Assembly: GCA_016699755.1 (NCBI GenBank)
Contig: CP065009.1
Location: 806,001-870,000, forward strand
Direction: 5' to 3'
Length of the DNA: 64,000 bases
From: Candidatus Peregrinibacteria bacterium
GTDB lineage: Bacteria; Patescibacteriota; Gracilibacteria; CAIRYL01; GCA-016699755
In this document: positions 1-8,102 of the stretch, in pieces
Numbering within the stretch: position 1 is the first letter of the stretch
Layout: each line of letters begins with the position of its first letter
Translations under genes and position numbers: made by a program
The notes under the pieces: generated by a model
Told to the model about the DNA's origin: nothing
Seen by the model: the letters and a program-made list of their open reading frames with translations, nothing else
The model's database searches: none

Positions 1-487
1 AGAGGAAGAACAAAAAAAACAAGAAGAAGAAAAGAAACTAAAATCGGAGCCAAAAGAAGAGGAAGAGCTTTTTTTGCGCATTATTCCCTGCGAAAACATA
101 CTCGATTTTCGAGAACGGATGATTTGCTACAGTACATTTCATCGAGATCAAAAGAAGAAAACTGAGGAAGAAAAACAAAAGGACACACAAGAGAAGGAAA
201 AAAACAAGGAAACTGTCCTTCAAAATTCCCCTACATTACGCCAATTGGAGTGCAAAAAGATTCGTAATCGAGAAGAACGAAGTGAGTGTTATAAAGATTT
301 GGAATGGAAAGAGAAGGAGAAAAAAATTGATGAGTGGATTGAACAAGAGAGGAATTTCGATCCGATTGCGGAAGAAAAAGCCTGCCTCGCACTCCGAAGT
401 GATTCGGCACGGGAAAAATGTCTTCACCGACTCAATCAAAAAGAACAACAAATCCAGCGAAAACAAGAGGAAGAACGAAAGATATAA
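1..487 (+). CDS. Glu/Lys-rich protein, C-terminal part (cut by window edge)
   Basis: The reading frame is open from base 2 to the TAA at 485-487, so this is the 3' end of a gene that starts outside the window; about 161 residues are visible. The sequence is extremely rich in Glu, Lys, Gln and Arg in long charged runs, as expected of a coiled coil or an extended helical spacer. Four or five Cys residues are spaced through it (for example in the IIPCEN and CYSTF stretches). No signal peptide or catalytic motif can be seen in this part. I do not recognise a family. It converges with the minus-strand gene at 506, with only 18 bases between the two stops and no clear terminator hairpin. Confidence 0.65.
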   Translation, partial: EEEQKKQEEEKKLKSEPKEEEELFLRIIPCENILDFRERMICYSTFHRDQKKKTEEEKQKDTQEKEKNKETVLQNSPTLRQLECKKIRNREERSECYKDLEWKEKEKKIDEWIEQERNFDPIAEEKACLALRSDSAREKCLHRLNQKEQQIQRKQEEERKI

Positions 488-505
488 AAAATCGATTCCA
501 AGAAA

Positions 506-1120
506 TTATTTCTTCTTTTTTCTGTGTTGAGAAAAATCGTCTCGTTTTTTTGGCTGTGGTTGAATATCAACAACCTCATTTTCCTCACCAAAAGAGATAA
601 TTACCGATCCTTGCGAAAGACTCCGATATTCCTCAGGAAGTGCCTGTGCCTCTGACCCAATATGCAAATACCCATTTTTGATGAACCCATTTTTCCGAGA
701 TGTCACACCTTCTGGAAGTACAATCTGCTCTTGTTGAGGCTCGGTGGCAGTTGGATTTTTGTTTGACCAAAAAATAAGTTGTTCCCGTGATGAATGCAAA
801 AGAGCATGAGTGGCGTTTTCCCTCATAAGTTGTTCGTAACTCTCAGCGCCTTGCTGTACTTGTTTGCCAGGAAGTCTCTCCGCACGTATGTTTTTTAGAT
901 CAACGACACCCCCCAAGCAAAACCAAATATCACTTCGAATAGCATCAAATCCAACAATAGCCAATAGCAAAGACCCGTCACCTGGCTCTTGTTCTATTGG
1001 ATGAGGAGACATTTGAATTTTCGTGACATTACCAAGAATTCTTTCTCTCATCCCTGTGCACGATGGCATTTCTGAAGCAGGTTTCCCTCCTTCGGCTGAC
1101 CTTTTTTTCTTTTTCCCCAT
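506..1120 (-). CDS. hypothetical protein, 204 aa
   Basis: ATG at 1120, TAA end at 506. It begins with MGKKKKRSAEGG and ends in four lysines, so both tails are strongly basic; there is no signal peptide or membrane span. The middle is an ordinary globular-looking sequence with SLLLAIVGFD and WFCLGGVVDLKN, and the C-terminal half carries NGYLHIGSEAQALPEEYR. I recognise no family. It follows the cohesin-like gene (stop at 1158) after 37 bases on the same strand, so it is probably the last gene of that operon, but unlike its neighbours it shows no export signal and may be unrelated in function. Confidence 0.6.
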   Translation of the reverse strand: MGKKKKRSAEGGKPASEMPSCTGMRERILGNVTKIQMSPHPIEQEPGDGSLLLAIVGFDAIRSDIWFCLGGVVDLKNIRAERLPGKQVQQGAESYEQLMRENATHALLHSSREQLIFWSNKNPTATEPQQEQIVLPEGVTSRKNGFIKNGYLHIGSEAQALPEEYRSLSQGSVIISFGEENEVVDIQPQPKKRDDFSQHRKKKK

Positions 1121-1157
1121 GAATAATCAAAAGAGAGAGTATTTTAATGAAAAGAAA

Positions 1158-2762
1158 TCAGGCGTCAATCCCCTGCTCCTTTTTTTGCCTTCTTCGTACG
1201 GAAGAAAGGAAAAAGAATCCGGCAATGGAAATAAGAATAAGAGAAAAAAGAGCAACCGGCCCCCCAGCGGGAGTAGTAGGTATTTTTGCAGAAGCAATAT
1301 TCCCTGCGTATGGATTGGCAGATGCCTTTTGGAGAATTGGTGCAGGAGGTAATATTTTTTCAGATGTAGAAGATCCTCCACCAGAAGAAACACTTCCTTT
1401 CGTCACAGAAATAGGCACAGTTTCATTTTTATAACAATCGGTTCCAAGTGAGCGGAGAAAAAAGGAATATGCTGTTCCGGGTTTCATATCTTTTCCGGGA
1501 AAGGTAAGGGTTTCGACAAGTGGAATAGCGACCGATCCCGAATCATCTTTCGATTCCCAAAAAAGTTCGAGCGATTCCACCGCTTTATCCGAAGGAAGGC
1601 TCCAAGAAAATGAAAATTTTCCATTTGGAAGTGCTTTTCCAGAAAAGTCTTTTACCACCGAACATGCAGGAAGACTGCTGTCTCCCTTTGATTGCGGAGA
1701 AAGTGAAACATTTCTCCGAGAACCGCCACTTGAACCACCGCCACTCGTGCTTCCACCAGAAGTTCCTCCAGAAGGACTGCTCTCTGCTACAGCGGAAAGA
1801 GTAAGTCCTCCTGTGTTTTCGAGAACGTCTGTATTATCAACATCGTTGGCATAAACTGCAGAATTGGAGGAAAACAAAAAACTCGCTTCCCCTGACGCAA
1901 TACGACGAACTAAAAAAGAAGCAACTTTTCCCTTAGAAGCTTGAATTCCTCCAGAACTATAGAGAAGGAGATCAATTTTTCCGGTATCTGAATGCACCAT
2001 GTTGAGTCCAGCACCAGAAAATACTCCTCCAGAGGCATCGGTCATAGAAGAAGGAATTGCTACAATATCCTTTGGAAAAAGAACAGAGAAATCAGTAGAC
2101 GTCACAATATTTGAAGAATCTCCGGTATTTATATAAATGGTAACTATTGTTTCTTCTCCAACAGAAATATTTGGATTTTCCGCTATCAAAAAGAGTTTTG
2201 CATTTTTTATGACCCCAATATTCTGCGCATTATTTTGCGTTCCAGAAACTTCAAAAATGCCATCCGAAGAACTCTGAAGAATATCACTGTTTGAGACGTC
2301 ATCAAGAAGAACAGAATTTTCTCCTGGACGAAAAAGAAATGAAGCGGATCCATTTTGTGCATCCTCCTTTACACGAAAAGAAATACTTCCGATAAAAGCC
2401 AATTCTGAAATGGGATCATCAGACTTTGCCCGCACAAACGAAATTCTTCCGGCAGAATTATCAAAATCACTCAAGTAGGGGGTAGGAAAAGCGCTTCCAG
2501 AAAATCCAAGTTCGGTGACTTCTAAAATATCCGGCGAGAAGAGAAGAGAAACACCAATAGTTTCGAGGTGTTCATTGCTCCCCAAAAGAAGTCCACTCGT
2601 ATCCAAAAAAATGTCAGCTGTGCCTTCTTCTCCTTGAGAAAAGGTATTTTTACTGAGAACAGCAGAAAATGTTCCGCCACCTTCGTATGCTTGGACATTT
2701 TCGGTTATAAAAAAACCAAAACAAACAAGGAATATTCCAAAAAAATTTCGAAAAGATATCAT
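1158..2762 (-). CDS. membrane-anchored protein with two cohesin-like domains
   Basis: 534 residues with a signal peptide (residues 1-25, ending ENVQA). Two similar beta-rich modules follow at about 28-165 and 185-325; each has the pattern of the cohesin/CBM2-3-like fold seen in bacterial surface proteins (VTIYINTGDSSN, then FSVLFPKDIV and a late ASFLV strand). A Ser/Gly linker (GGTSGGSTSGGGSSGG, about 335-350) separates them from a fibronectin-like module (KFSFSWSLPSD to SFFLRSLG). A hydrophobic span at about 503-520 followed by SVRRRQKK anchors the C-terminus, with the domains facing outside. Its start overlaps the stop of the upstream lipoprotein gene by four bases (ATGA), so the two are translationally coupled. 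Cohesins normally bind dockerins, and a dockerin-like tail occurs two genes upstream. The fold assignment is by eye. Confidence 0.75.
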   Translation of the reverse strand: MISFRNFFGIFLVCFGFFITENVQAYEGGGTFSAVLSKNTFSQGEEGTADIFLDTSGLLLGSNEHLETIGVSLLFSPDILEVTELGFSGSAFPTPYLSDFDNSAGRISFVRAKSDDPISELAFIGSISFRVKEDAQNGSASFLFRPGENSVLLDDVSNSDILQSSSDGIFEVSGTQNNAQNIGVIKNAKLFLIAENPNISVGEETIVTIYINTGDSSNIVTSTDFSVLFPKDIVAIPSSMTDASGGVFSGAGLNMVHSDTGKIDLLLYSSGGIQASKGKVASFLVRRIASGEASFLFSSNSAVYANDVDNTDVLENTGGLTLSAVAESSPSGGTSGGSTSGGGSSGGSRRNVSLSPQSKGDSSLPACSVVKDFSGKALPNGKFSFSWSLPSDKAVESLELFWESKDDSGSVAIPLVETLTFPGKDMKPGTAYSFFLRSLGTDCYKNETVPISVTKGSVSSGGGSSTSEKILPPAPILQKASANPYAGNIASAKIPTTPAGGPVALFSLILISIAGFFFLSSVRRRQKKEQGIDA

Positions 2763-3322
2763 TGAGAAAGGAGAACAGAAAATTCAGGGAGATTGGTGCG
2801 AACCGCAGTTTCAGTATTTTTGGAATCTGGTAAAAGCGCACTAAGTTCATTTGGAAGAAAGGTGATTTTTGTTTCTGCAACTTCTTCGCTCGATTTTGGA
2901 GAAACGCGAAATGAAAAGAGAGGAATATCTTCTCCTAAGAGTGGTGGAACAAGAATTCCGGTAAAGTGGATTTTTCCTTCTCCTTTTTCGCCAAGAAAAA
3001 CCGGAGAAACGCCTTCTGCAGAAGTAAGACTTGAGACAGAAATAATTTTTGGATCATATTGAAGAGCGAGAGATACGGAAGAAATGGGATCATACGAAGG
3101 AGTAACTGAAACCGTTATCACTTCCTCAGGATTCGCAGGAGAAAGTGTTGCCAATGAATTTCCCAAGAAACCGAAAAATGTTTTCCCCTGTGACAATTGG
3201 ATATTTTCCTGAGGAGGAAGTATTTTCTGAATTTTTTGATCTGGAAGAGGATTTTCTCCAAAAGAGCATCCCGAAAAGAGAAGAATTATTCCTGCCGACA
3301 GAAGAGAGAAAATACGATTCAT
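2759..3322 (-). CDS. lipoprotein with one cohesin-like domain
   Basis: I place the start at the ATG at 3322, because it gives a clean lipoprotein signal (MNRIFSLLSAGIILLFSGC, lipidated Cys19); an in-frame ATG at 3346 would add eight residues in front and overlap the upstream gene. The mature part (about 168 residues) is a single module resembling those of the next gene: an ITVSVTPSYDPISSVSLALQ strand pair, YDPKIISVSSL, then IHFTGILVPP and LFSFRVSP. This is the cohesin-like layout, so the protein would display one such domain on a lipid anchor at the outer face of the cytoplasmic membrane. The stop codon overlaps the next start (ATGA, 2759-2762). Family assignment is inferred from pattern, not from a profile search. 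Confidence 0.7.
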   Translation of the reverse strand: MNRIFSLLSAGIILLFSGCSFGENPLPDQKIQKILPPQENIQLSQGKTFFGFLGNSLATLSPANPEEVITVSVTPSYDPISSVSLALQYDPKIISVSSLTSAEGVSPVFLGEKGEGKIHFTGILVPPLLGEDIPLFSFRVSPKSSEEVAETKITFLPNELSALLPDSKNTETAVRTNLPEFSVLLSQ

Positions 3323-3333
3323 TTGAAACAGTG

Positions 3334-5175
3334 TTACGATCCCCATCCGGCAGAAACATCGTTAATATCGTTAATATCAGTTTTATCGAGAAAGCGATCC
3401 CCTGCTCCTCCTAAATCTCCACGACGAAGAATGTGCACAGGAATTTCGGTTATTTCCCCAAGGCTGTCAGTGGCGCGAATGAGAATATCTCGCTGATCGT
3501 GAAGAGGAGTACCATTTTCATCCGAAAGCACTGGAGTAAAAAGAATATGCTGGGGATCATCGGTGTTAAGTGTTCCGGCTTCTGGGGGAATAACCGCCCA
3601 CGAGAACGGAGCCGTTCCACCAGAAGGACGAAGAGAAAGCGTTTCCCGCCAAGGAAGATGAATTACCCCCGCATCAGAAAGAGTGAGAACAAATGCTCCA
3701 GACCCAGAGTCATCTGAGAGTGGCAACGTATTTTCTTCTGTGGTATTTCCGGGGTATCCGGCAAAAAGTCCACCGTAAACAGGTGGTGTTTCTGAAAGTT
3801 CGGATTCTGCCAAGCAATCAACATTTCGCAATTTTTTTAAGCGAAAAATATACCATGCCCCTTCTTCTTGAGTTTCTGTACTCACGAGAACAGTGCGTGC
3901 CCCATCAAAGGATACAGAGAGGATTCCTAAGCTCGAAACATCCGTTTCATTGTGCTGAAGGCATTCGGAGATACTAGCTCCCGAATTACAAGAAAGAATT
4001 TCATAATTCGCGAGATTTCCTGCACCATATTCGCTATTTGCGGGACAGAGATCGGCGGAAAATGTGAGACGAATCGTGCTATCATCTAGTGTTTCCACGG
4101 TTGCAACCGTAGGATGAGAAACAAAGCGAAACATTTGAGAGAAAATTCCTTCCGGCGGAAGAGATTGATTTCCGCTCAATTCATCGGAAACATTTTCCAC
4201 TCGCACAATGTAATAAGCACCCGAAATAAATTCTTCTAAACCAACATGAATATCAACAAAATGCGGATCATTTGTTTCACGAGTAACAGTCGCCGGAACG
4301 CCAGGATCAGAAATACTGCCTTGCGTTTTCAGGTGACAAGAACTGAGATCACTATCAGCTGATGTTGGTGCGGGAACATGACTGCCACACACATAAACGT
4401 AGTAATTTTCTGGTCGTTCGGAACTATTTCCTCCTGCTCCCGAAAGCGGTGGTGCAGAAAACTCGAGCCGAATTTTTCCGGGTGCGTAGCTCATTGTTGA
4501 AACAATTTGGAGGGAACCTCCTTCATACTCTATGGGAACCGGATGAATAGTTCCGGGGTTATTTCCCGGAAAGCTAAGATTTCCATCCGCTGTATACCGA
4601 GTAAAATCCCCGTCTCGAGCAGTGAGAATTCCCCGAAGAGCAATGTCAGGAAGAGCACTCGGGAGGTCAGAAACCACACGAAAACGCACTCGCAACACCT
4701 CATCGGTAGCAGACATAATTTTCTCTACACCGCTTATTGGAGCGCCAGGTGTTCCGCCAGAAGGATCGGTGAATTCCTCAGGACTCACAAATAAATGGAT
4801 GGTGTTTGTCTCGGGAGTCTCTCCTGGAACGACTTGTGTATCGACATGAAATCCGGGAAACAGAGAAACAGAATCGAGACGAAGCTCACTCGGAACCCCA
4901 AGAATTTGAAATTCCACACTATCAATTGGAAGTGGATTCGTTGTTTCGTTCGCCACCATCCCCAGAGGAAGCTCAACTACCGCACCGATTTTGTTAGGAA
5001 TAGACCAAGAACCATCAGTCATTTCTGGCTTTAAAAACCAGAGATGAAACGAAGCTGTATGAGAAAAGAGGAAATCTGCTGAAAAAAGTTTTCCTCGAAT
5101 AGTAGGAGAAACAAAAGCCAACGTGGTAAAACCGATAATAACTACGGAGGCAGCAAGGTATTTTTTGGAAATCAT
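3334..5175 (-). CDS. secreted Ig-like protein with C-terminal dockerin-like motif
   Basis: 613 residues. A hydrophobic segment at 7-23 (AASVVIIGFTTLAFVSP) is a signal peptide or N-terminal anchor. Residues of about 55-200 form a cohesin/adhesin-like beta module. Two SbsA-like Ig repeats follow, with matching openings SYAPGKIRLEFSAPPL and STIRLTFSADLCP, each leading to an ENYYVYVCG/ANYEILSCN strand. A further module near 500-580 (GGTAPFSWAVIPPEAGTL) looks like a cadherin or Ig-type domain. The last 28 residues (GDLGGAGDR, then DKTDINDIND, then AGWGS) resemble a single dockerin calcium-binding half with its conserved Trp-Gly end. The start overlaps the M23 peptidase stop by four bases. It is the only protein in the operon with a dockerin-like motif, whereas the two following genes encode cohesin-like domains, suggesting a matched pair. 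Confidence 0.7.
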   Translation of the reverse strand: MISKKYLAASVVIIGFTTLAFVSPTIRGKLFSADFLFSHTASFHLWFLKPEMTDGSWSIPNKIGAVVELPLGMVANETTNPLPIDSVEFQILGVPSELRLDSVSLFPGFHVDTQVVPGETPETNTIHLFVSPEEFTDPSGGTPGAPISGVEKIMSATDEVLRVRFRVVSDLPSALPDIALRGILTARDGDFTRYTADGNLSFPGNNPGTIHPVPIEYEGGSLQIVSTMSYAPGKIRLEFSAPPLSGAGGNSSERPENYYVYVCGSHVPAPTSADSDLSSCHLKTQGSISDPGVPATVTRETNDPHFVDIHVGLEEFISGAYYIVRVENVSDELSGNQSLPPEGIFSQMFRFVSHPTVATVETLDDSTIRLTFSADLCPANSEYGAGNLANYEILSCNSGASISECLQHNETDVSSLGILSVSFDGARTVLVSTETQEEGAWYIFRLKKLRNVDCLAESELSETPPVYGGLFAGYPGNTTEENTLPLSDDSGSGAFVLTLSDAGVIHLPWRETLSLRPSGGTAPFSWAVIPPEAGTLNTDDPQHILFTPVLSDENGTPLHDQRDILIRATDSLGEITEIPVHILRRGDLGGAGDRFLDKTDINDINDVSAGWGS

Positions 5176-6656
5176 GAAGCAGAAGAAAGAGAGTCATTAG
5201 AGGAATTAGCTTGGAAAAGCTCTGGCGGTGGTAAAAATAAAAGCGGATCAACATGATCTCCGTTTTGAAAGACTTCGAAATGGAGATGCGGACCGGTGGT
5301 CATATAGCCTGCGCCTTTTGTGCCGGGTGTTCCTCCAGAAAGAGCAATAACATCTCCTTTGTGAACGAGATCTCCTTCTTTCACGAGGAATTCGGAAACA
5401 TGCCCATACACAGTCATAAGATTATCTCGATGCGCAATAATAAGAGAACTGTATCCATTTCCATTGTCACTCACTTTATATACATATCCGAGCGCAGGTG
5501 ATTTGATTTCGGTTCCCTGAGGCGTTGGAATGTCTATCGCATGATGCTCTACCCCAAATACTGCTTTATATGAAGGATCGAGATAATGTGCAGAAATCCC
5601 TTTTTTCGGAAGCACCGGCCACGAAAAAGTGTATTTTTCCTCATCGACCAAAAACTGATCTCCCGATTGGTAGTATGATTCCGCCTCTTCATCAGGAAGA
5701 GTATTTGCAGAAGAATGTCTAGAAGAAAGCTGATTGTTCCACTCTCGTTCTAAGAGCAATGTTTTTTCTTTGAGGAGATCTTTGTTTTCTTGAAGATCTG
5801 CAATAATTTGCGCACTTTCTTCCATTTCTTTTCGAGATTGTTCGAGAAGATCTTGAAAACCCGCTTCTGTTTCTTGTGAGTTGGTGCGTAAAAAGTCTTT
5901 CGACTGAATTTGCCCTCTCAAAAGATCTTCCTCTTGACGCTTTGCCAACTGGAGTTTTGAAAGCGCACTCTGCTCACGCTCAATAACTTGAGACACGGAA
6001 TCAATTTTTTTTCGACCGCTCTCAAGATCCGAAAGAAGGAGCCGTGCGGAATTTTCGAGAACAACAATGTGCTGTTCCTCTTGAAAATCGCGAGAGAAAG
6101 AGTTTCCCGAAAGAATAGTTTTTAGGAGGAAGTGAGAGGTATCTGCTTCTTTTTCTTGTTTTTGGAGTAAGAAAAACATGCGAGTAACGGCATTTTTTTG
6201 AATATCCCATTCAGAATCAATATTGTCACGCTCTTCCAATAATTTTTTAAGATCTTGTTCCCGACGAACGATGTGTTCGGAAATCAGATTGATTTCTTGC
6301 TGCGTCGCATTCATGGAAATATCGAGCACAATAAGCTGTCCGGTAAGTGTTCCTATTTGCTCACGAAGCGACCGGATTTGTGTTTCTGCTTCATCAGAAA
6401 TACGTTTTTTTTCATCAAAATCGAGAAGCTCTGTTGTAATTTGATCTTCCAAACGATTGATACGACTCTCTTCATGCAAAAGCGATGCCTTGCCCTGCTC
6501 TTCTTTTTTTCCCTCCTGATATTCTTGAAAATCACGTTCAATACGCTGAATTTCTGTTTGCTTTTGGATCAACGCATCTTGTTCGCTTCCTTGCGCCAAG
6601 GGAAACCCAACAAAAATAAGAAGAAATGCCCCAAAGAGAGAGAAAAAATTTCGCAT
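5172..6656 (-). CDS. M23 family murein hydrolase with coiled coil (EnvC/NlpD-like)
   Basis: 494 residues. Signal peptide at 1-22 (FGAFLLIFVGFPLAQG). Residues of about 25-325 are a long charged coiled coil (repeated QEEQ/LEE/IRSLREQI heptads), as in EnvC and other division-associated peptidoglycan hydrolases. The C-terminal LytM/M23 domain carries the zinc-binding signatures: HHAID near residue 371 and GPHLHFEV near 457, with the intervening VYGHVSEF; these supply the usual His, Asp, His ligands, so an active endopeptidase that cuts peptide cross-links is expected. It is the first gene of the surface-protein operon, directly behind a strong promoter; its stop overlaps the next start. Placement suggests it opens or remodels the wall for assembly of the surface proteins that follow, which is inference. 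Confidence 0.9.
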   Translation of the reverse strand: MRNFFSLFGAFLLIFVGFPLAQGSEQDALIQKQTEIQRIERDFQEYQEGKKEEQGKASLLHEESRINRLEDQITTELLDFDEKKRISDEAETQIRSLREQIGTLTGQLIVLDISMNATQQEINLISEHIVRREQDLKKLLEERDNIDSEWDIQKNAVTRMFFLLQKQEKEADTSHFLLKTILSGNSFSRDFQEEQHIVVLENSARLLLSDLESGRKKIDSVSQVIEREQSALSKLQLAKRQEEDLLRGQIQSKDFLRTNSQETEAGFQDLLEQSRKEMEESAQIIADLQENKDLLKEKTLLLEREWNNQLSSRHSSANTLPDEEAESYYQSGDQFLVDEEKYTFSWPVLPKKGISAHYLDPSYKAVFGVEHHAIDIPTPQGTEIKSPALGYVYKVSDNGNGYSSLIIAHRDNLMTVYGHVSEFLVKEGDLVHKGDVIALSGGTPGTKGAGYMTTGPHLHFEVFQNGDHVDPLLFLPPPELFQANSSNDSLSSAS

Positions 6657-6691
6657 CTGTTTTTGTTTTTTTGTGAGAGATATTTCACCGT

Positions 6692-6720
6692 ATTATACGG
6701 AAAAATGAGGAAATTCTCAA
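6692..6720 (-). promoter_or_regulatory. sigma70-type promoter of the surface-protein operon
   Basis: Read on the minus strand: -35 TTGAGA (6715-6720), 17-base spacer, -10 TATAAT (6692-6697). Transcription would start near 6685, about 29 bases before the M23 peptidase ATG at 6656. There is no ribosome-binding site of the GGAGG kind in that short leader. Confidence 0.75.
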
Positions 6721-6783
6721 TAAAAAAGCAGACAAGTGAAAAAAAGAGCGTCGTACCAGATCTTCTGTCATCCTGAACTCTCG

Positions 6784-6847
6784 TTGTCATCCCAAACTTG
6801 ATTCAGGATCTGTGTTGAGAGATTGAGGATCGAGTCCACAATGACAA
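6784..6847. repeat. short palindromic repeat at the 3' end of folPK
   Basis: 64 bases bounded by a perfect 7-base inverted repeat (TTGTCAT at 6784-6790, ATGACAA at 6841-6847), with imperfect pairing inside (ACTTGAT against ATCGAGT). A partial direct copy of the outer motif (TGTCATCCTGAA) sits just outside at 6768-6780. The sequence style (GTCATCC ... GGATCGAGTCC ... AATGACA) is that of dispersed palindromic elements (REP/MITE-like) known from many bacteria. On the minus strand it is read through by folPK and supplies its last codons and stop. Confidence 0.6.
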
Positions 6848-8100
6848 AAGGAGCTCTTCTTTATAAAATTTGGTGCAATTTCTCTTAATGGTTTGAGCAC
6901 AAAATCTCGCTCTTTCCAATATGGATGTGGAATAGTGAGCGTATCTGACTTTATTTTTTTGTTTCCCCAAAAGAGAATATCAACATCGATTTCGCGCGGA
7001 CCCCATTTTTCCCGTTTTTGACGACCGATTTTTTTCTCTATTTCTTGAAGTTTTTTGAGAAATTCTTCAGGAGAACTCTTTGGTATTTCTGTCTCCACAA
7101 CGGCATTTAAAAAAGATGGTTGATCTTCCTTTCCCCACGGAGCAGTTTCATATACGGAAGATATCTTTTTCACCGCAACAAAGTGAGAAATGAGCTGAAT
7201 CGCTTCTTGAATATTTGCTTCACGATTCCCAAGATTACTCCCAAGCCCCAAAAAAACACTTTGTAAAAAATTGGAATTCTCACCTCTGTAAAAAAGGGGA
7301 AAGCTGGAAAATTGTGAAAGCACAGAGAGCGCTTCCCGAGTTTCGGAAACATCATGCACACGAAGAATATCTGCACCTCGTTCAGCGGCGAAAACCCCCG
7401 AAACAACACTTGCAATCAGACGTTTTTGAGGAGGTCTATTGGGACACAAAAATCCCTTTCGACTCGTCCCAACAAGAAGAGATTGCTCCGGAAAACGCAC
7501 TTTGAGCTCTGAGAGACGCGAAAGGACTTCAAAACTCACGGCAGGATCGGATGAAAGAAATGCTCCCATCCCAGGATCAAGGATGATGTTTTCAGGGTCA
7601 ATTCCAGCGGAAACGGCATATGAAATTCGTTCTTCTAAAAAATCCCCAATGGTCTCAAGAGGATCATCGTATGCGTATGGTGACAGTGTTGTACGAGGCG
7701 AATTATCTTTGGAATACATCAAAATCACTGATGCGGAAAATTTTGCAAGAACATTTGCCATATCCTGATCTCCGCGAAGCGCAGTAACATCGTTTATAAA
7801 TGTTGCTCCATTTTCAAGCGCACACCGAGCAATAGATGATTTCCACGTATCAACCGATACCGGAACACCAAGAGAAACGGCATGCGGAAGAAAATCTTTG
7901 ATACGACTCCATTCTTCCTCTTCTGAAACAGCGACAGAATTGGGAGCTGTACTTTCTCCGCCAATATCAAGCATATCTGCACCTTGCGCCACCATTTCTG
8001 TAAGATGTTTTTTTGCACAATCGACATCTAAAAATTGTCCGCCATCTGAAAATGAATCAGGAGTTGCATTAAAAATGCCCATGATTTTCCACTGCTTCAT
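6787..8100 (-). CDS. folPK: dihydropteroate synthase - HPPK fusion (FolP-FolK)
   Basis: 437 residues with two folate enzymes. Residues of about 1-265 are dihydropteroate synthase: MGIFNATPDSFSDGG, DIGGESTAP, FINDVTALRG, ILDPGMGAF and the SRKGF signature. Residues of about 278-425 are hydroxymethyl-dihydropterin pyrophosphokinase: FLGLGSNLGNRE, YETAPWG, FLNAVVE, and the GPREIDVDILFWG motif with its metal-binding Asp pair. Together they make 7,8-dihydropteroate from hydroxymethyl-dihydropterin, ATP and pABA. I use the ATG at 8100, two bases past the upstream stop, since a longer in-frame start at 8217 would lie inside the preceding gene and add 39 unrelated residues. The last 19 residues (CHCGLDPQSLNTDPESSLG) come from the palindromic repeat and are unlike the family. 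No other folate gene is in the window. The order DHPS before HPPK is the reverse of many plant and fungal fusions. Confidence 0.93.
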   Translation of the reverse strand: MKQWKIMGIFNATPDSFSDGGQFLDVDCAKKHLTEMVAQGADMLDIGGESTAPNSVAVSEEEEWSRIKDFLPHAVSLGVPVSVDTWKSSIARCALENGATFINDVTALRGDQDMANVLAKFSASVILMYSKDNSPRTTLSPYAYDDPLETIGDFLEERISYAVSAGIDPENIILDPGMGAFLSSDPAVSFEVLSRLSELKVRFPEQSLLVGTSRKGFLCPNRPPQKRLIASVVSGVFAAERGADILRVHDVSETREALSVLSQFSSFPLFYRGENSNFLQSVFLGLGSNLGNREANIQEAIQLISHFVAVKKISSVYETAPWGKEDQPSFLNAVVETEIPKSSPEEFLKKLQEIEKKIGRQKREKWGPREIDVDILFWGNKKIKSDTLTIPHPYWKERDFVLKPLREIAPNFIKKSSFCHCGLDPQSLNTDPESSLG

Positions 8101-8102
8101 AC

